Below, in pieces: positions 43,160 to 56,000 of a stretch of DNA of 64,000 bases. The DNA comes from Oryzias latipes (lineage: Eukaryota; Chordata; Actinopteri; Beloniformes; Adrianichthyidae), in the NCBI RefSeq assembly GCF_002234675.1, contig NC_019866.2:6305307-6369306 (forward strand), read 5' to 3'. The translations under genes and the position numbers were made by a program. The first letter of the stretch is position 1. Each line of letters starts with the position of its first letter. Under the pieces are notes generated by a model. That model searched no databases, was not told the DNA's origin, and worked only from the letters and a program-made list of their open reading frames with translations.

Positions 43160-44775
43160 AAAAAGAAATGATGACTAATTGACTACTCTGACTGCTGGCT
43201 TGAATATTAAAATGTAAACAAACGATAAAGTTGTACAGTTTTCTTTATTTTTAATTAAAAATGCAAATAACATAACCAAAACAGGTCTTACATTGCTGTT
43301 GCAATGTATTCACCTTATTCCTAGTGTGTTAGTTATGACTGTAAATTTAAACAAGTCCAAATGTACTGTAGTGAAACACATGATTCTTAGAAGTAATAAC
43401 TCTATAATGTACAAAAAAAGTATTATTTTACAGGCTTAAAACACATATTTCCTGCCTCCACCATTGTAAATAATGTGCTTATTAATAAACACATTCTTAT
43501 TTTCTACCAACATCATTCCACCCCTGTGCATGCTTTTTATTTCTCTTTTAGTCTGCTCTCCATCCTGCTCTGAGAGTGCACTCTCCCTAATTGCATTTTC
43601 CCACCCATTGATTATTTTAATGCTGTTTTCTGCCAGAGAGTGAGTGTCTATGTGTCTCCATCACATCAAGGTCATCACAACTCTGTAGGGAGACAAAGAG
43701 GAACCACCCTTTGCTCCTGTCTGGAGCCGTGTGTCCTTAGCTTTTAATGAAATGAGGTGTCACCGGCTGAATCTATTCTATCAGCTGCAGAATTTCAATT
43801 ACAGTAGCTTTTTCTCATTTTGTTTGGCTCCTTTCTTCAAGAGAAAATGACTTTTTTTCTTCAAGATTAATGAACAGAGTCTTTTTTTTTTCAAATTGCA
43901 GTGCACACACTTTATTCAGAAACAGACACACAAATTCACCTGGTTTCCATGAAAAATAAACCATGAAAGTTTTGGTTGTGCAGGACCAAATCCTATATCA
44001 ATGACACTTTGCTTATTTTTAATTCAAGATGTTTACACATGTCGACATTGTCAGTTGAGATGTTTCCTACTTCTCAGGCACAACACTGGGAGAGTTCTGT
44101 CAATGAGACGCACATGCACTGAAAAAACGAATGTTGAACATGGTGACTCATTTCTGTTTTTCCTGTCTTTCTTAGAAAAGTGAGCAAAGTGAGGTGAGTA
44201 AACACCAAGCAACAGGCACAACTTGGTTAATATACATCAAAACATGACAGTGATAGAAAAAACAGTGTTTTTTTAAGGATTCAAGCACACTTTGGATCCT
44301 AAAAGTGGAGATTGTTGCATTTCTAACGTAAAGATTAAGCAACAAAACAACCATTTCAATGTGTTGGTTAAATGTAAAAGAACAAAATCAAGAGATGTGG
44401 CTCATGAAACTTGATGAATGATTTGTTTCAACAAGTGTCTTATTAAAATATTGCCATGATGGCAAAGTGACAGTAAAAATATTATTAAAAACACATGGGT
44501 CATGGAGCATTTCACTATTCTGATTTAATTTTCAGTGTTTTAATGTCAAGTTGACAGGCATTGATTCTGGTACAGTAAAAACCATGACTGCTAAAGTGAT
44601 GAGTAGCTGCAAATTGCTTGTTTTTTTGTTTCCAGTCTTACACAGATAACAGTAAATCACCATTTACCACATTTGGGCTGTTTATTACTTCACTTTCCCA
44701 TTTGAAGAAATGCATCCATCATACTTGGAGAAAACTTCAAGCTGTTGTGTTTCTCTTTCCTTTTCCTTTTTGTTT
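43160..44775. other. Intergenic stretch between STAT3 and CAVIN1
   Basis: AT-rich sequence with no recognised gene or intact repeat. Confidence 0.5.
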
Positions 44776-45374
44776 TTAAATGTGCTACTCCGATTGAAAT
44801 GGTGTTTTTGGTGTTTTTGACACGTTTTTGTGGCATTTTTCTGATGATGGAAAACACATATATAAAAAGAAAATTGTGCTTAAAGTTGCATTTCTGAATG
44901 CATCTGCATTCAAATCATTGTGACTCAGGATTAGATGAAAAAAAAAAAAGATTGTATTTGAGATGTCGAAAATTCGCTGGGCGGGTCACAAGCTCCCTTC
45001 GTGCTCAATTCTGATGCATCCACTAAGAGACGAACGACTAGATCCATATTTGTCTTCATTTTCCTCAGCCAAGCTTTAATCTAACTGAAAACTGTACGAC
45101 TGGATGGCTCCAACATTACTCACCTTTTTCGTTGCACCGGTGAGGTTGGGTATGTGATGGGCTGTAAGCTTGTGGCAGAGCGTGTAAACAGAGAGCTCTC
45201 AGCAATGGGTTGCTCCTCACCAACGGTCCCGCCCACAAATACATTTCTAATGAACTACTGCTGCTCTGCAGAAACTATATCCAAAAACTTCTCCTTTTTT
45301 GGCTAAAATGGACAGAATTTTAAATTAAAGGAACACTTAGAATAGATTAAAAGATGATTGGAGTGGGTCTTTAA
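44776..45374 (-). mobile_element. TTAA MITE with captured coding fragment, copy 5
   Basis: Ends TTAAATGTGCTACTCCGATTG (44776) and GGAGTGGGTCTTTAA (45374) are the family termini. On the minus strand a frame KVSNVGAIQSYSFQLD precedes a stop, matching the fragment in other copies. It lies in the gap between STAT3 and CAVIN1 and does not touch exons of either gene. Confidence 0.7.
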
Positions 45375-45768
45375 ATATTACGTTACCTTCACAAAACAAC
45401 AGTAGGATCATGTTTACGGAGTGATTACAGTTACGAGCTACAAACGGCGTGGATGTGTAAAGAATGACTTTAATCCACCTTAACAACTCCAATGTCAAAG
45501 TCTTGATGTCACGTTAAGTGAACCTGGATCTTCATATTGCTCCATGAGCTGTGAAACTGTTAAACCTAAACGTTTAAGCAGTTTCACAAGCTGGTACCAA
45601 TTGTGATTTCCCCTCCAGTGCTTGAACTAGATTCAAGCAAAACCTGTTCAAAGATAATGGGGGCAAGTGACAAAATGTGAGAAAAACTGAGCAAAGCTGC
45701 ATGGAAGCACAGATTTTCTTTGGTTGAAATATATTGTGATAATTAAATAAGTGTGTTCTATGCTACAG

Positions 45769-46327
45769 TTTATTTTGTAATATTTAGAAAGGATGACTTT
45801 TTTTGTATTTTAAATGAACACTTTTACATTGTGATAGTGCCTTTTGGGTATAGCACATTGGTTCACTTTTCCTGCTTGTGTCTTTAAGCCGAGTCCTTTG
45901 ACTTCTGCATCTTAGTTTGATCACACAGACTGTAAGAAGCGGAAGGACCTACCAAAAAAAAGAGGATACATTTTAAAAATCATTCCATAAAAACGACAAT
46001 ACTTTATAAAGTTTTCGTCTTTCAAAAGAAAAAGAAAAAATAGTCAGAAAATGTCAACAGAAGTTACTCAAACCGACCCTAGAGGTATTCCAAAAGCTAG
46101 GTTTGTGTCTGCTGTTCAGCTGCTTTTTACAAGAGAAGTGTGAAAACATGAAAGTATTCCTTCTTTGGAAAATTACCAGCAGAGGACAAAACTGAAATGA
46201 TGTCAAAATACAAACATGTCTTCAAGGCCTCCAGAGCCGTTGCTGTTTTTTTCAGATTAGACTTTCTCATGGGTGTTGATTTCCTCAACGCCAGGGTTTT
46301 TCTTCACTTTTTTTTGTAGCAAATCCT
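45769..46327 (-). other. cavin1: Probable CAVIN1 3' untranslated region
   Basis: Follows the CAVIN1 stop codon. A minus-strand AATAAA at 45769-45774 would end a 3' UTR of about 550 nt. Longer forms cannot be excluded. Confidence 0.45.
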
Positions 46328-47095
46328 TTATTTGCCATGGGCTTTCTTTAGATATTCTGGTTCCACACTGACCAACTGAGAGTCCTCAGTCACCTCCAAA
46401 AGAGTCTGCCTCTCTGGATTGTCTATATCCACTAATTTCCCTTCTTCTATCTCTACATGCACTCCCAGCCCGTTCTCCTCTTCACCCAGCTGAGCTTCTC
46501 CTTCTGTCACTTCCACCATCTCTGTGTTCTGCACCACCTCTTCCTCCTCCCCTTCTCTGACCTTCTTCACATGGAAGGTGAAGGGGGGGACTCGATACAC
46601 TGTTGTTTTGGAGCGAGAGTTGATGGCGTGATCAGGGGTCAGGGACTTCTTCACTTTCTCCTTGTAGGTTTTCATCTTTGCTCTCCGCTCCTGGTTGGGG
46701 GTCATGCGGGTCCCGAGTTTATCAATCTTCATTTCAAGGCTGTGCTTCGTTTTCTCCAGATTGTCCCGGGTTCTCTGTCTCGTCTTCTCCAGGTTCTCAC
46801 GGGTTCTCTTCTTTGTCTTCTCCAAGTTTTCTTTCGTCTTTTGTTTCGTTTTCTCCATTTTCTCCTTCGAGAAGGCTTTCTTTATGTTTTCCACTTGCTG
46901 TTTGGTGGTGCGCTGGAGCCGCTTAGTGCGGGACTCTTCAATGATCTCCTCAATCTCCACCTCTTCATCTGAATTGACAGCGGCTTGAACCCCCTCTCGC
47001 TCCTCCTCAGGTATCTGCTCAAGGTTTTCCACTGCTTCACCTTCAGCTGTCTGTGCTGTCTTCTGTTTGGACTCCTTTGACGCCTTTACTTGGTC
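46328..47095 (-). CDS. cavin1: CAVIN1 exon 2: acidic linkers, HR2/undecad repeats and C-terminus
   Basis: Residues 166-420. An acidic linker (SDEEVEIEEIIEES) leads into the basic HR2 region, AFSKEKMEKTKQKT, followed by repeated NLEKT units and the conserved KLGTRMTPNQERR. Further on come LTPDHAINSRSKTTVYRVPP, PFTFHVKKVREGEEEE and an acidic tail ending YLKKAHGK. HR2 with its 11-residue repeats (residues 242-285; 46736-46867) contacts phosphatidylserine in the family. The C-terminal acidic region after the VKK motif is longer and more glutamate-rich than in human, accounting for part of the size difference. Confidence 0.95.
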   Translation of the reverse strand, partial: DQVKASKESKQKTAQTAEGEAVENLEQIPEEEREGVQAAVNSDEEVEIEEIIEESRTKRLQRTTKQQVENIKKAFSKEKMEKTKQKTKENLEKTKKRTRENLEKTRQRTRDNLEKTKHSLEMKIDKLGTRMTPNQERRAKMKTYKEKVKKSLTPDHAINSRSKTTVYRVPPFTFHVKKVREGEEEEVVQNTEMVEVTEGEAQLGEEENGLGVHVEIEEGKLVDIDNPERQTLLEVTEDSQLVSVEPEYLKKAHGK

Positions 47096-50000
47096 CTGAG
47101 GGGGAGAAATCACAAGGACAAAAAAGACACAAATATTAAGCTGCAAAAGAAAATAGAACATTTTAAAAACCTTTTCAATGCTGACATTATCCAAAAAACC
47201 TTCTTGGATGATACTTACACAATTTTGAGTACATGTCAGTGACCCACAATGAATATTATACAATAGGAAATGAAAATCATCAGACTAAAAAAGTGTAAAT
47301 AACATATTTTTGGACAAATGAAAATGTTCTCAGCACCTTTGAGTCATTTCATCTCCATATTCCAATGCTTGACTGCTGCTGATACAGAGTGCCACCTAGT
47401 GGCAGAAATGATAAACACTCATATGTGTCAACTATGACGTCATTGAGACCTGAAGCAAACTGCAGCTCTAATATTGTGCTGAAGTGAAGATAAAAAAAGA
47501 AAGAAAACAAATATTTAAACCTATTTATGCTAAATTACAAAAAAATGGTAGATAAAGGTAAGAACTATGAGAAAAAAAGATTGGAATTCAAACTAAAGTT
47601 ACAGATTTGGCAGAAATTGCAATTTTTTTAAACCTAAAAAGACATTTTAATCAAAACTTTTGTTGTCATGAGGTGCATTTCTTTTAATAAATGGACAATG
47701 CAAAGCAGTTACACAATTGTTTAAAGATACATTAAAAAGTATCGCACAAAGTATTGAAAACTGAGTTCAATATTCATCTGTTAATTTCCTATTTATTTTG
47801 TTGCCGGAACTCAAAACATTAAAAATGGTGGGGGGTTTGTAGAGAGCACAAAGACACTATTTCTTATTAAACATCATTCACACACAGAATAAATGATATT
47901 CCCGTGGTATAAATGCTTTCGATGGAGAACTGAGAAACCATCTTCTTTTCTTTAGAGCTTCAGTGTGTGACCTTCTGCACACTTTTGCTGTTAATACAAC
48001 TTTATGACATAAAAAATAGACACTGATGTTTGAAAGTGGGTTTTTTTGTGTCAGCCAAGGCCAAAGTCCTATCGGTGAATTACAAGAATGCAGTCTGCAC
48101 TTTTGGTATTCAATTACTCGTACTTGTGTGCAAATGCAGGTGCGGAGTATTGAAAAGGAAGTTGAGATAAAGTGAAATCAACCTTCTTTCAAACTTTGAA
48201 AAGATGCAAACAAAGGCTACATTCAAGACTAGACCAGCCTAATCCTGATTTTCCTTCAAGGATCAATTCTGCACTTTTGAACTAAACCTTTTTTTGTTCT
48301 AATAGGAAGCAAAACATGTTTAAATAAAATAAAAAAATCCACCAAAAACCTTTCTTTTATTTTGATATACCAAAATGCCCTTCTTTAAAATAACAAACAA
48401 GAAAAAATAATAATAACGGTAAGCCATAAAGTATATCTCATTATTCAAAGATATTTAAAAATATCTCATTCATGTCCGACATCTGAAATAAATTTGGCAA
48501 TCAGATTACATAGGTAGCACATTACCCTGAGCAGTTCAAATGCTGCCCTCCCACAAACATATACTGCCTCCATATCTAGTTCTGTGTATGGTGGACCTAA
48601 CCAACCCCGCTGTGTATGGGTTTATTTTGAGCTGGCCATTCCCTGTCTCTGAATTCCTTTTTCCATAGTTTGGCTCCTGGCCAGGCAACTCCCTCCCCTG
48701 CTGTACAACAACAGATAAACACAGGTCCCCGTTACTGGGGCAACCACCTCCTCAGCTGTCCCCGGCGTGTGCTGAAGTTTAGCTGGATGGACAGCTGACA
48801 TCTCTATGACAATTGCTGTAAACGCATCACAATCACTTAAAAATAGATGCTACACCTGCTCTGCAAACACACTTCAGAAGTGACAAGAAGAAGAAAAAAT
48901 CTACTTTTATGATGTTTAAAAACTGCACAAGATTGAAAGATTTAAGTAAAATGTTACTCAGTAAGAGGTCTGGATGTAAAATCTTTAGTTATCTTGGATG
49001 TAAATTGTGTCAAAAAAACATTATTCTCATGTTATGCAATATCTCTCAACCCCTTGATACCTGAATTTATTTCAGATTATTTAAAAAATTATTAATATTT
49101 TTGCTTAGATGCTAAATTAAGTTACATTTGTTGCAAATTTTGCATCAATCTGCATAACAATTAAGCATCAAACATGGAAGTATGCAACTAGGGGGAAATA
49201 CATTCCAGTTTTTCCTGCATTTTAAAAAAAAACTTTTTCTTCATATTGAATTATTTTCAAGAAAATATTACATAAAATACCTCTTTATTCTTAATATTTC
49301 TCAACAAAATCCAATTAACTCATAGTACTTTGTGCTCAGCAGTTTTTGCGGCATATCATAGACAAAAAATATCAGGAAAATCGAGTGAACTGGCGGGGAA
49401 AAGCCCTCATCCTTCCTAGACAGAACACTTTATTCAAAGGGCTCGTTTGGCAAATGTTAGGATTTGTATTTATAGATTTATTGGTGGGTTATTTTATCAA
49501 TAGCTGATTCTTCCCAGCAGAAGATTAAGAGTTATGCAGCCATAGTTGCGGTAAACAGGCTTAGCAGACTAATTCTGGGAGCTGAGCATTGCTGCCAACA
49601 GTGATCTACTCACTAACACACATTTTATTTATGTAACAAACTGAACACTTTTTTTATGTCTTCTAAATTGTAATGACTCATGTGTGCCAGGCAAAGCTTA
49701 ATGTGACTGGACCTTTTAGAAGAGGGAGTCCGTTTTAATTGCATATAACGACAAGCACCAAGAAAATCTGAGCTTCACATGCAAAAACAAAACGTTGGCC
49801 GTGTTTTGTATGTGAACATTCAACCTTAAACACACAAAAACATGATTTTTGTTACCAGATAAAGTAAAAAAAAAAAAAAAAAACTATCTATATTATCCAT
49901 ATCAATCACATAATTTTATTCATGTGATTTTCATAGTGTTATTTGTTTCACAAATCAATATTAAAGATTTTTTGACTTACAAAGATAAAAAAAAAAAAAA

Positions 50001-53000
50001 AACTCACCTAATTATTTCTAATCTCACATGGATTTTCTTTCATTTTTACCTCAGGTAAAGGCCCATGATTGTGCTGATGACATTACCATATTTATATTTG
50101 GCTAAAACATGCCAGAACAACAAAAGTTATTATTAAAGAGGATATTTGTTTCTTTTTGTGCTCTTTTAGCAACATATAGATATCTCCTTGCGTTTTTTAT
50201 TCTATAAATTATTCTTAGCTCCACAAATAAAAAATGATATATTGGCCACAGTAAAATCATGCATATTAATCCCTCAAAGTTAATCTTGATTTTGAAAACA
50301 AAAAAAACTATCAGTGTGCTGCAAAGATGTTTTTTTTTTGGAACTACCGGGAACATTTTCCAGTTTACATAAAATTGTGATACGATCACCAAGCCCCGTT
50401 TGGGTTCTGCCCTGATTGCAAAACACAAGTGGGAGAACCCAGAGATGAATATGTTTAGGCTCATTAGCGGCCCTGTTATCTGTTTCTCCATCCCCACTTA
50501 CCAGCAGTGGAAAAGTTAGCCGGCGGCATGTATATATTTACAGACACATGCCGGGATAATGGGGACACGAGGCGCTCTGTGCGGGGACAGAATATTTTCT
50601 TTATTAGTGCTTCTTCATTGTGTCCTAATGGAAATGTTATCTAAAAATACAACCTGTTTGAGTGAATATCTGTTTGTTTTCTTTAATTACAGGAAATGCA
50701 ATGAAATAAGTGTATTTACTTGCAAAGCGAGAACATCAGCCTTCTACATTCAATGAAAATGCTGTAGAAATTTGCAGTATAATATTAACAAACGCTCCAA
50801 TAAAATCGAGGTCATCATATTTTATAAATTCTCTTTTTCGGCTGATCTGAAGCTTGGCACTGGAATGATATTTTTTTGGAATGAACAACAAAAGAAATCC
50901 GCGTCTTAACATAATGTCATGTCTTAATGTAAATCTGTTATCTTTGGCTATATTTGCTCTTCTATTCCCCTTGAGTACTGTTGCGTTTTTTATTAGAAAT
51001 CAATCCAACGCTGCAAGGATTTAAAAATTTAAATCAAGAGTTGTAATTGCTTCTGAACCCACCCACTCGTATGCAAATATTCAGCAGGCTTGTGCATAAA
51101 CAGACCCACACCATCCCTTTTGAGGCAGCGTGATGATAGGTCTCTCCGGTGAGTCACAGGAGCAGCTGTCTGATCCCATCCAGCCCTTGCAGCTGTGCAC
51201 TTCGCTTTCACAATGAGTAATATCCCTGACCCATGCACCGCTCCATGGGAGAAGGCGGCTCGAGAGATGGACAGGAGGCAGAGTTAGAGGTTTGCATGTT
51301 TGAGCTCTGTAAAAGCCTCTATTGGGACGCTTTGATCCCCAACGAGTTCCTGAAGGCTAAAACAGGTTTCCCGGCCAATAATGTCTCCCACAGTTGTCTA
51401 AATAAAGCTAGAACAATTCACAGTGAACTCGCCACCGCCCACTACTTCAGGGGTTTTGGGGGTGAGTCATATGACAAGGGGCAAAGGCAAATTCTGCATC
51501 ATGAAACTCCTTCAGCTTTCCAAAAAAAGACTCTCCTGGCTCTATATTTAGTGTCATTTAAGCAATGGAAACCAACCCTACTCTGTTAATCCACACATTC
51601 ATTCAAAGACAGGGCTCCTACACACCACATAATTAATCTGGCCATTTCGGGCCACAAGTTGCGAGTTTTGAAACGTTCCCTGCACTATTTGTGATTTAAC
51701 GCACGGAGAGGGCAGTTTCCATTCTCCCACATCCAACTTTAGAAAACCAAAGGACTATAGTTCGTCTCAAAAGTGGAAACTTTCCACATTTTACCCTGAG
51801 AGTGTGTCATCCAGCTCTCTGTGACTTCAACTTTGAAGAAAAATACATAAAATCAATTTTACGAAAGCTGTAATAAATCATATTAGCTGCAAAAGAGTCC
51901 TGACATGAAGGCTTTTGCGCTTTGTCTAAATAATCAAGAGCTGCATTGAACCAAAAACTTTACCAAAATAAATAAATTTTAGAGAAAACATCCAACATTT
52001 TCTTTGCAAATGTCTAAAGGGTTGAAAACTTAGTCGTTGGGTTCCATCTCTTAATCCATTCTTTTCGCCAACTGTGTTAGAAATCTTTAAATGTGTAAAG
52101 TCAGCCCAACATTTGCACTGTTTGGACAGAATGCACTTTAAGCGCCAATTTTATTTATAGATCCATCATCCAAAATATCCTTCCATCTAATGCCAAGGGT
52201 TGCTTAAACCCGCGGTGTCCTGGCACGATCTCCATAACAGCCAATAATTCACATACCATCATGAAGAACAGCGAGCTGTCACAGCAGCAGTGAAATTTAC
52301 TACCAGGGGCTCCGGCTAATGATATGTACAGGTGGAAACTGGACTGTCGCACGGAACACCGAGGCTCCAAGGTTCTCCCAACATAATGCTTCTTATACAT
52401 TTACATCAACAGTTTTCCCCAATGAAGCAGTTGAAAGGTTATGTAGGTTAAACGTTATGCAGCCGAGAGACTGGATGACAGCTCCAACTGTTCAAAATGA
52501 TCAGTCTGCTAGTTGCTAAAATGCTGTTAACTGCTTTGGGATGGAGATGTGAGGTTGGTGATGGGTGAGTCAAGTAAGAAACATTTCCTGAGGCTTTTTA
52601 TAGTGAAGCAAATATAAGAAAGTCCTTCAGAGTACACGAACAGGTGGAACATTTCAAGTGGGTTTTATAATGGTGATAATGTCCTACTCCAATTATCTTC
52701 ATCTATTTTGAAAGCGCTCCCATTGGTCTTTTAATTATGATTATGCAGTTTTTAGGACATTTTCTAGGACATAGTTTCTGCAGAGCAGCAGTAGCACAAC
52801 AGAAAATGGTCTCTGAGTTGTGAGTGTCCTATTGTACCTCCTCTTCCCCTCCCTGTTGCTGAGAGCTCTCTGTTTACACGCTCACAAGCCCAACCTAACA
52901 TTACTGGTGCAACCAAATGGCAAACGGTGTTGGAGCTATCCTGCCATCCAGTTTTTAGCCAGATGTCAGTTCAGACGAGGAGGAAAATGAAGACGTACAT

Positions 53001-56000
53001 GGATGCATCAGAATGGAGCGGAGCAGAAAGATCATGGCCCGCTCCGGGGTATTTTCTATGTCACACAGACGTTCAGTTTCAAACGGCATTATTGCTCCTG
53101 AATCACAATAATTTAAGTGAAGAACTACTTAGAAATGCAATTTTTAGCTTAATTTTCTCATTATGTGTCCTCCATCATCATAAAAATGTCACAAGAACAT
53201 GGTAAAATCCCAATTTTCAGCTGACTCAGCCTCTAAAACATTTCGTTTCATTTAGCACTTGTGATTAAATCTTGTGATTTTAATGCATTTTCCTTTTTTG
53301 TGAAGCACTTTGAATTATTTTGTGTACAAATTGTGCCAAAATAAATTTGCCTTGCCTAGCACTTTAATAGGCTTTACTTTTTCACCATAACTAAGAGAAA
53401 AAACAAAAAAGTGATTTATGTCTCAGTTTAAATAACAATTGGGGTTTTATGTTTCTAATTATTGTTAAGAATTCATGAAGAACCAGTTTTTAGGCATATT
53501 TGCCATTAAAGGATGTACCTATTTTGAGGACGATGAAGCATGTATGAAAAATAAAATTGAATGGTATAAAAATAGAAAATAAAGACAAAATGAGACTAAA
53601 TAAAATAGCAAATTGGTTACTTATTTTTACAAGATGCCAACTGTTTATTGAATGATAATGGAATGAAACTTACAGTGCATTATCTCAAAATACCATAAAT
53701 TTATTTTAGATTTTCATTAGAGTTCAGTGAATGTTGCTAATTTTCTTCTCAAAAGGCTGATTTAAACGTTTCTGACTAAAGTAATCAATGCAAAATTGAT
53801 TAGTTTGTGGCAATCCGGTTCACATTTCCATTGAACTGTTATATTTTCCACTGTTGCCCGCGAAAAAACATGAAAAAAAAATTATTAGCATACAAGGACA
53901 TTCTCCACTTCCACACTTTTCTTACTCTGAACAGTTGAGTTTTCACTCCGTGGAGTTTTCCACACACTTTGGTACGAAGCATGAAAATTAAATGGCTTAG
54001 AGCAAGGGTGGGCAAACTACGGCACGGAGGCCAAACGCGGCCCGTCAAGCTATTTAATCTGACCCGCCAAACTGTAATAAATCATACTGATCATCCTTAT
54101 TAATTCTTTATTTTCCCTGTAATTTTGGTGTCTACCCAGATATGGTGGACTACAAACATACAGTATATTCTAACATTAGATATTCTGCATTCATGTGGTG
54201 TTGGAAGTTTTGTTGTTTTTTTATGGTAGTTCGTTTTTCGAGTTGAAAAAGCATTTATTCGAACATTGCATGAATGCAGTATTTCTCTAAGTTTGCATTT
54301 TGCAGTTTGACATAAACTTATTGATGCAATTGGCAATAAAGACAACAAAACCAACAGTTTTGAAATAAAAACTCTAAAATGTTCTGTTTTTATATATATC
54401 TATATATCTATAGATATATATATCTGTATATAGATAGATATCTATCTATAGATATCTATCTATAGATATAGATAGATATCTATCTACATATATATGGATA
54501 TAGTATGAAGCAGCTCACTTTTATAATTTCAGAGGACTGGCAAACTAAAGTCTCTGGACTTGGGCCCTTCTTGAATTAAACAGGGGTGCCGTCATATTGG
54601 ATAACTTGCTGCCATCTATGGGATGAAGCAAACCTATGCAAGAGAGGCACAAGTCCAGTAATTTTTGCACGTAACCCTTGTGCTATCCTAGGCACTTTAA
54701 CATTGGGAGTGGGGTCATCTGGACCCCACAAGATAGTGCTCTGAACCTTTTTTCTTCAATGATTTGTGATCTTCACTGGTCTCCATGGATTACATGAAAT
54801 CTTTCCACCTTTATCCACCTTTGTCATGGTAGGAATAACACCTCAAAGTAAGGGTGGGGTCATCAAAGATAGCACAAGGGTTAATGCATTTTAAATGTCA
54901 AGCATAGTCAATACATTACAACAGACTTGGTTGGGGCTTTTTTGCACATAATCAGATATCTTCTCCCTTGAAGACCATAGAACATATGATATCTCTATTT
55001 TGAACAATTGTGGACTTGGACCCCTTTTGAACTAACCGACTCATATATATCAGTAAATATATATCTGTTTTCAATCAAAACTAAAGCATTTCTTCATCCA
55101 GATTCTCTGTTATGTCTTTCCCTTAAGAGGGGGATTACCAAAACCCACCATACTTCTGGTTTGGCCCTTATGACAAATGTTATAACCCTTTGTGGCCCAA
55201 GAGTCAAATAGTTTGCCCCCCCCTGGCTAGAGTGACAAAGAAGGAAGAAAAATAGAAAGAGTCTGCCGCTGATGCTGTCCATTTCTTAATGCTGGTTCCT
55301 ATTTTTGCCTGCCACTTGTGCGAACTTGACCATTGGTCCAAGCTTTTAGAGAGGCGGCTAAACGTTTTGTGGCTGCATCCCCTGGTGACTCAATGGAATC
55401 ACTGTGTTAGGTTTTAAAGGGAAAACAGGGCTGACAGAGTGGGACTTGTTGGCTGTTAGTCCATCTCTGAGTGGTGTTAGAGGAAAGCTGTACTCAACTC
55501 ACATCTTTTTCCAAGGTGGAAGTAAAACATATTCGTCCAAGTTATGGTTAAGGTAAACGTGCAAAGGTTGTGAAAATTCATTAAAAAGTCTTCAATAGTA
55601 GTTTTAACATTTGATTTAAGCAAAAAGAAAATAATTAGATGATCAGGTTCTATTCAGTTTGAACAAACTTGGGAAAAATACATGTTTCAATGTTTGCCTT
55701 ATTTTTAGTAAAACTGAAACATTAACATTAAAAAGAAAGGAATCAGAGAGGCTGAGTAAAAAAGCACATTATGCACAGATATACCTGTATGGTGGAAAAA
55801 ATACATTTTAGAATCTTTCTAAAAGTAAGTAAATGTAACTTAGTACTACTTATCTACAATGGTTTGTAATGTTAGCTGAGTCTAAGTAATCTGTAACTGA
55901 GAAGTCCCAGACTGAGTTAAACATAACTTTGACTCCTTCTGCAGCCAAACAAACTCAGGTTCCAGACACACAGCGATACTGATGGACATCTCACACCGCA

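Larger units (their letters stand above)
54003..55225. mobile_element. hAT element carrying a nested piggyBac MITE and a microsatellite
   Basis: The left end CAAGGGTGGGCAAACTA and the right end, TAGTTTG followed by a C run and CTG, are hAT-type inverted repeats. Flanks GCTTAGAG and GCTAGAGT look like an 8-bp duplication with a one-base change. Inside are a TATC/ATAG tandem repeat (54391-54497) and a piggyBac MITE (54672-54884). Without the nested MITE the element is about 1 kb and encodes nothing recognisable. The ends resemble those of the element at 3309-4098. Confidence 0.65.

Noticed and set aside
46457..46988. Several plus-strand frames of 80-170 codons
   Set aside because: They are antisense shadows of the repeat-rich second CAVIN1 exon, which is clearly coding on the minus strand.
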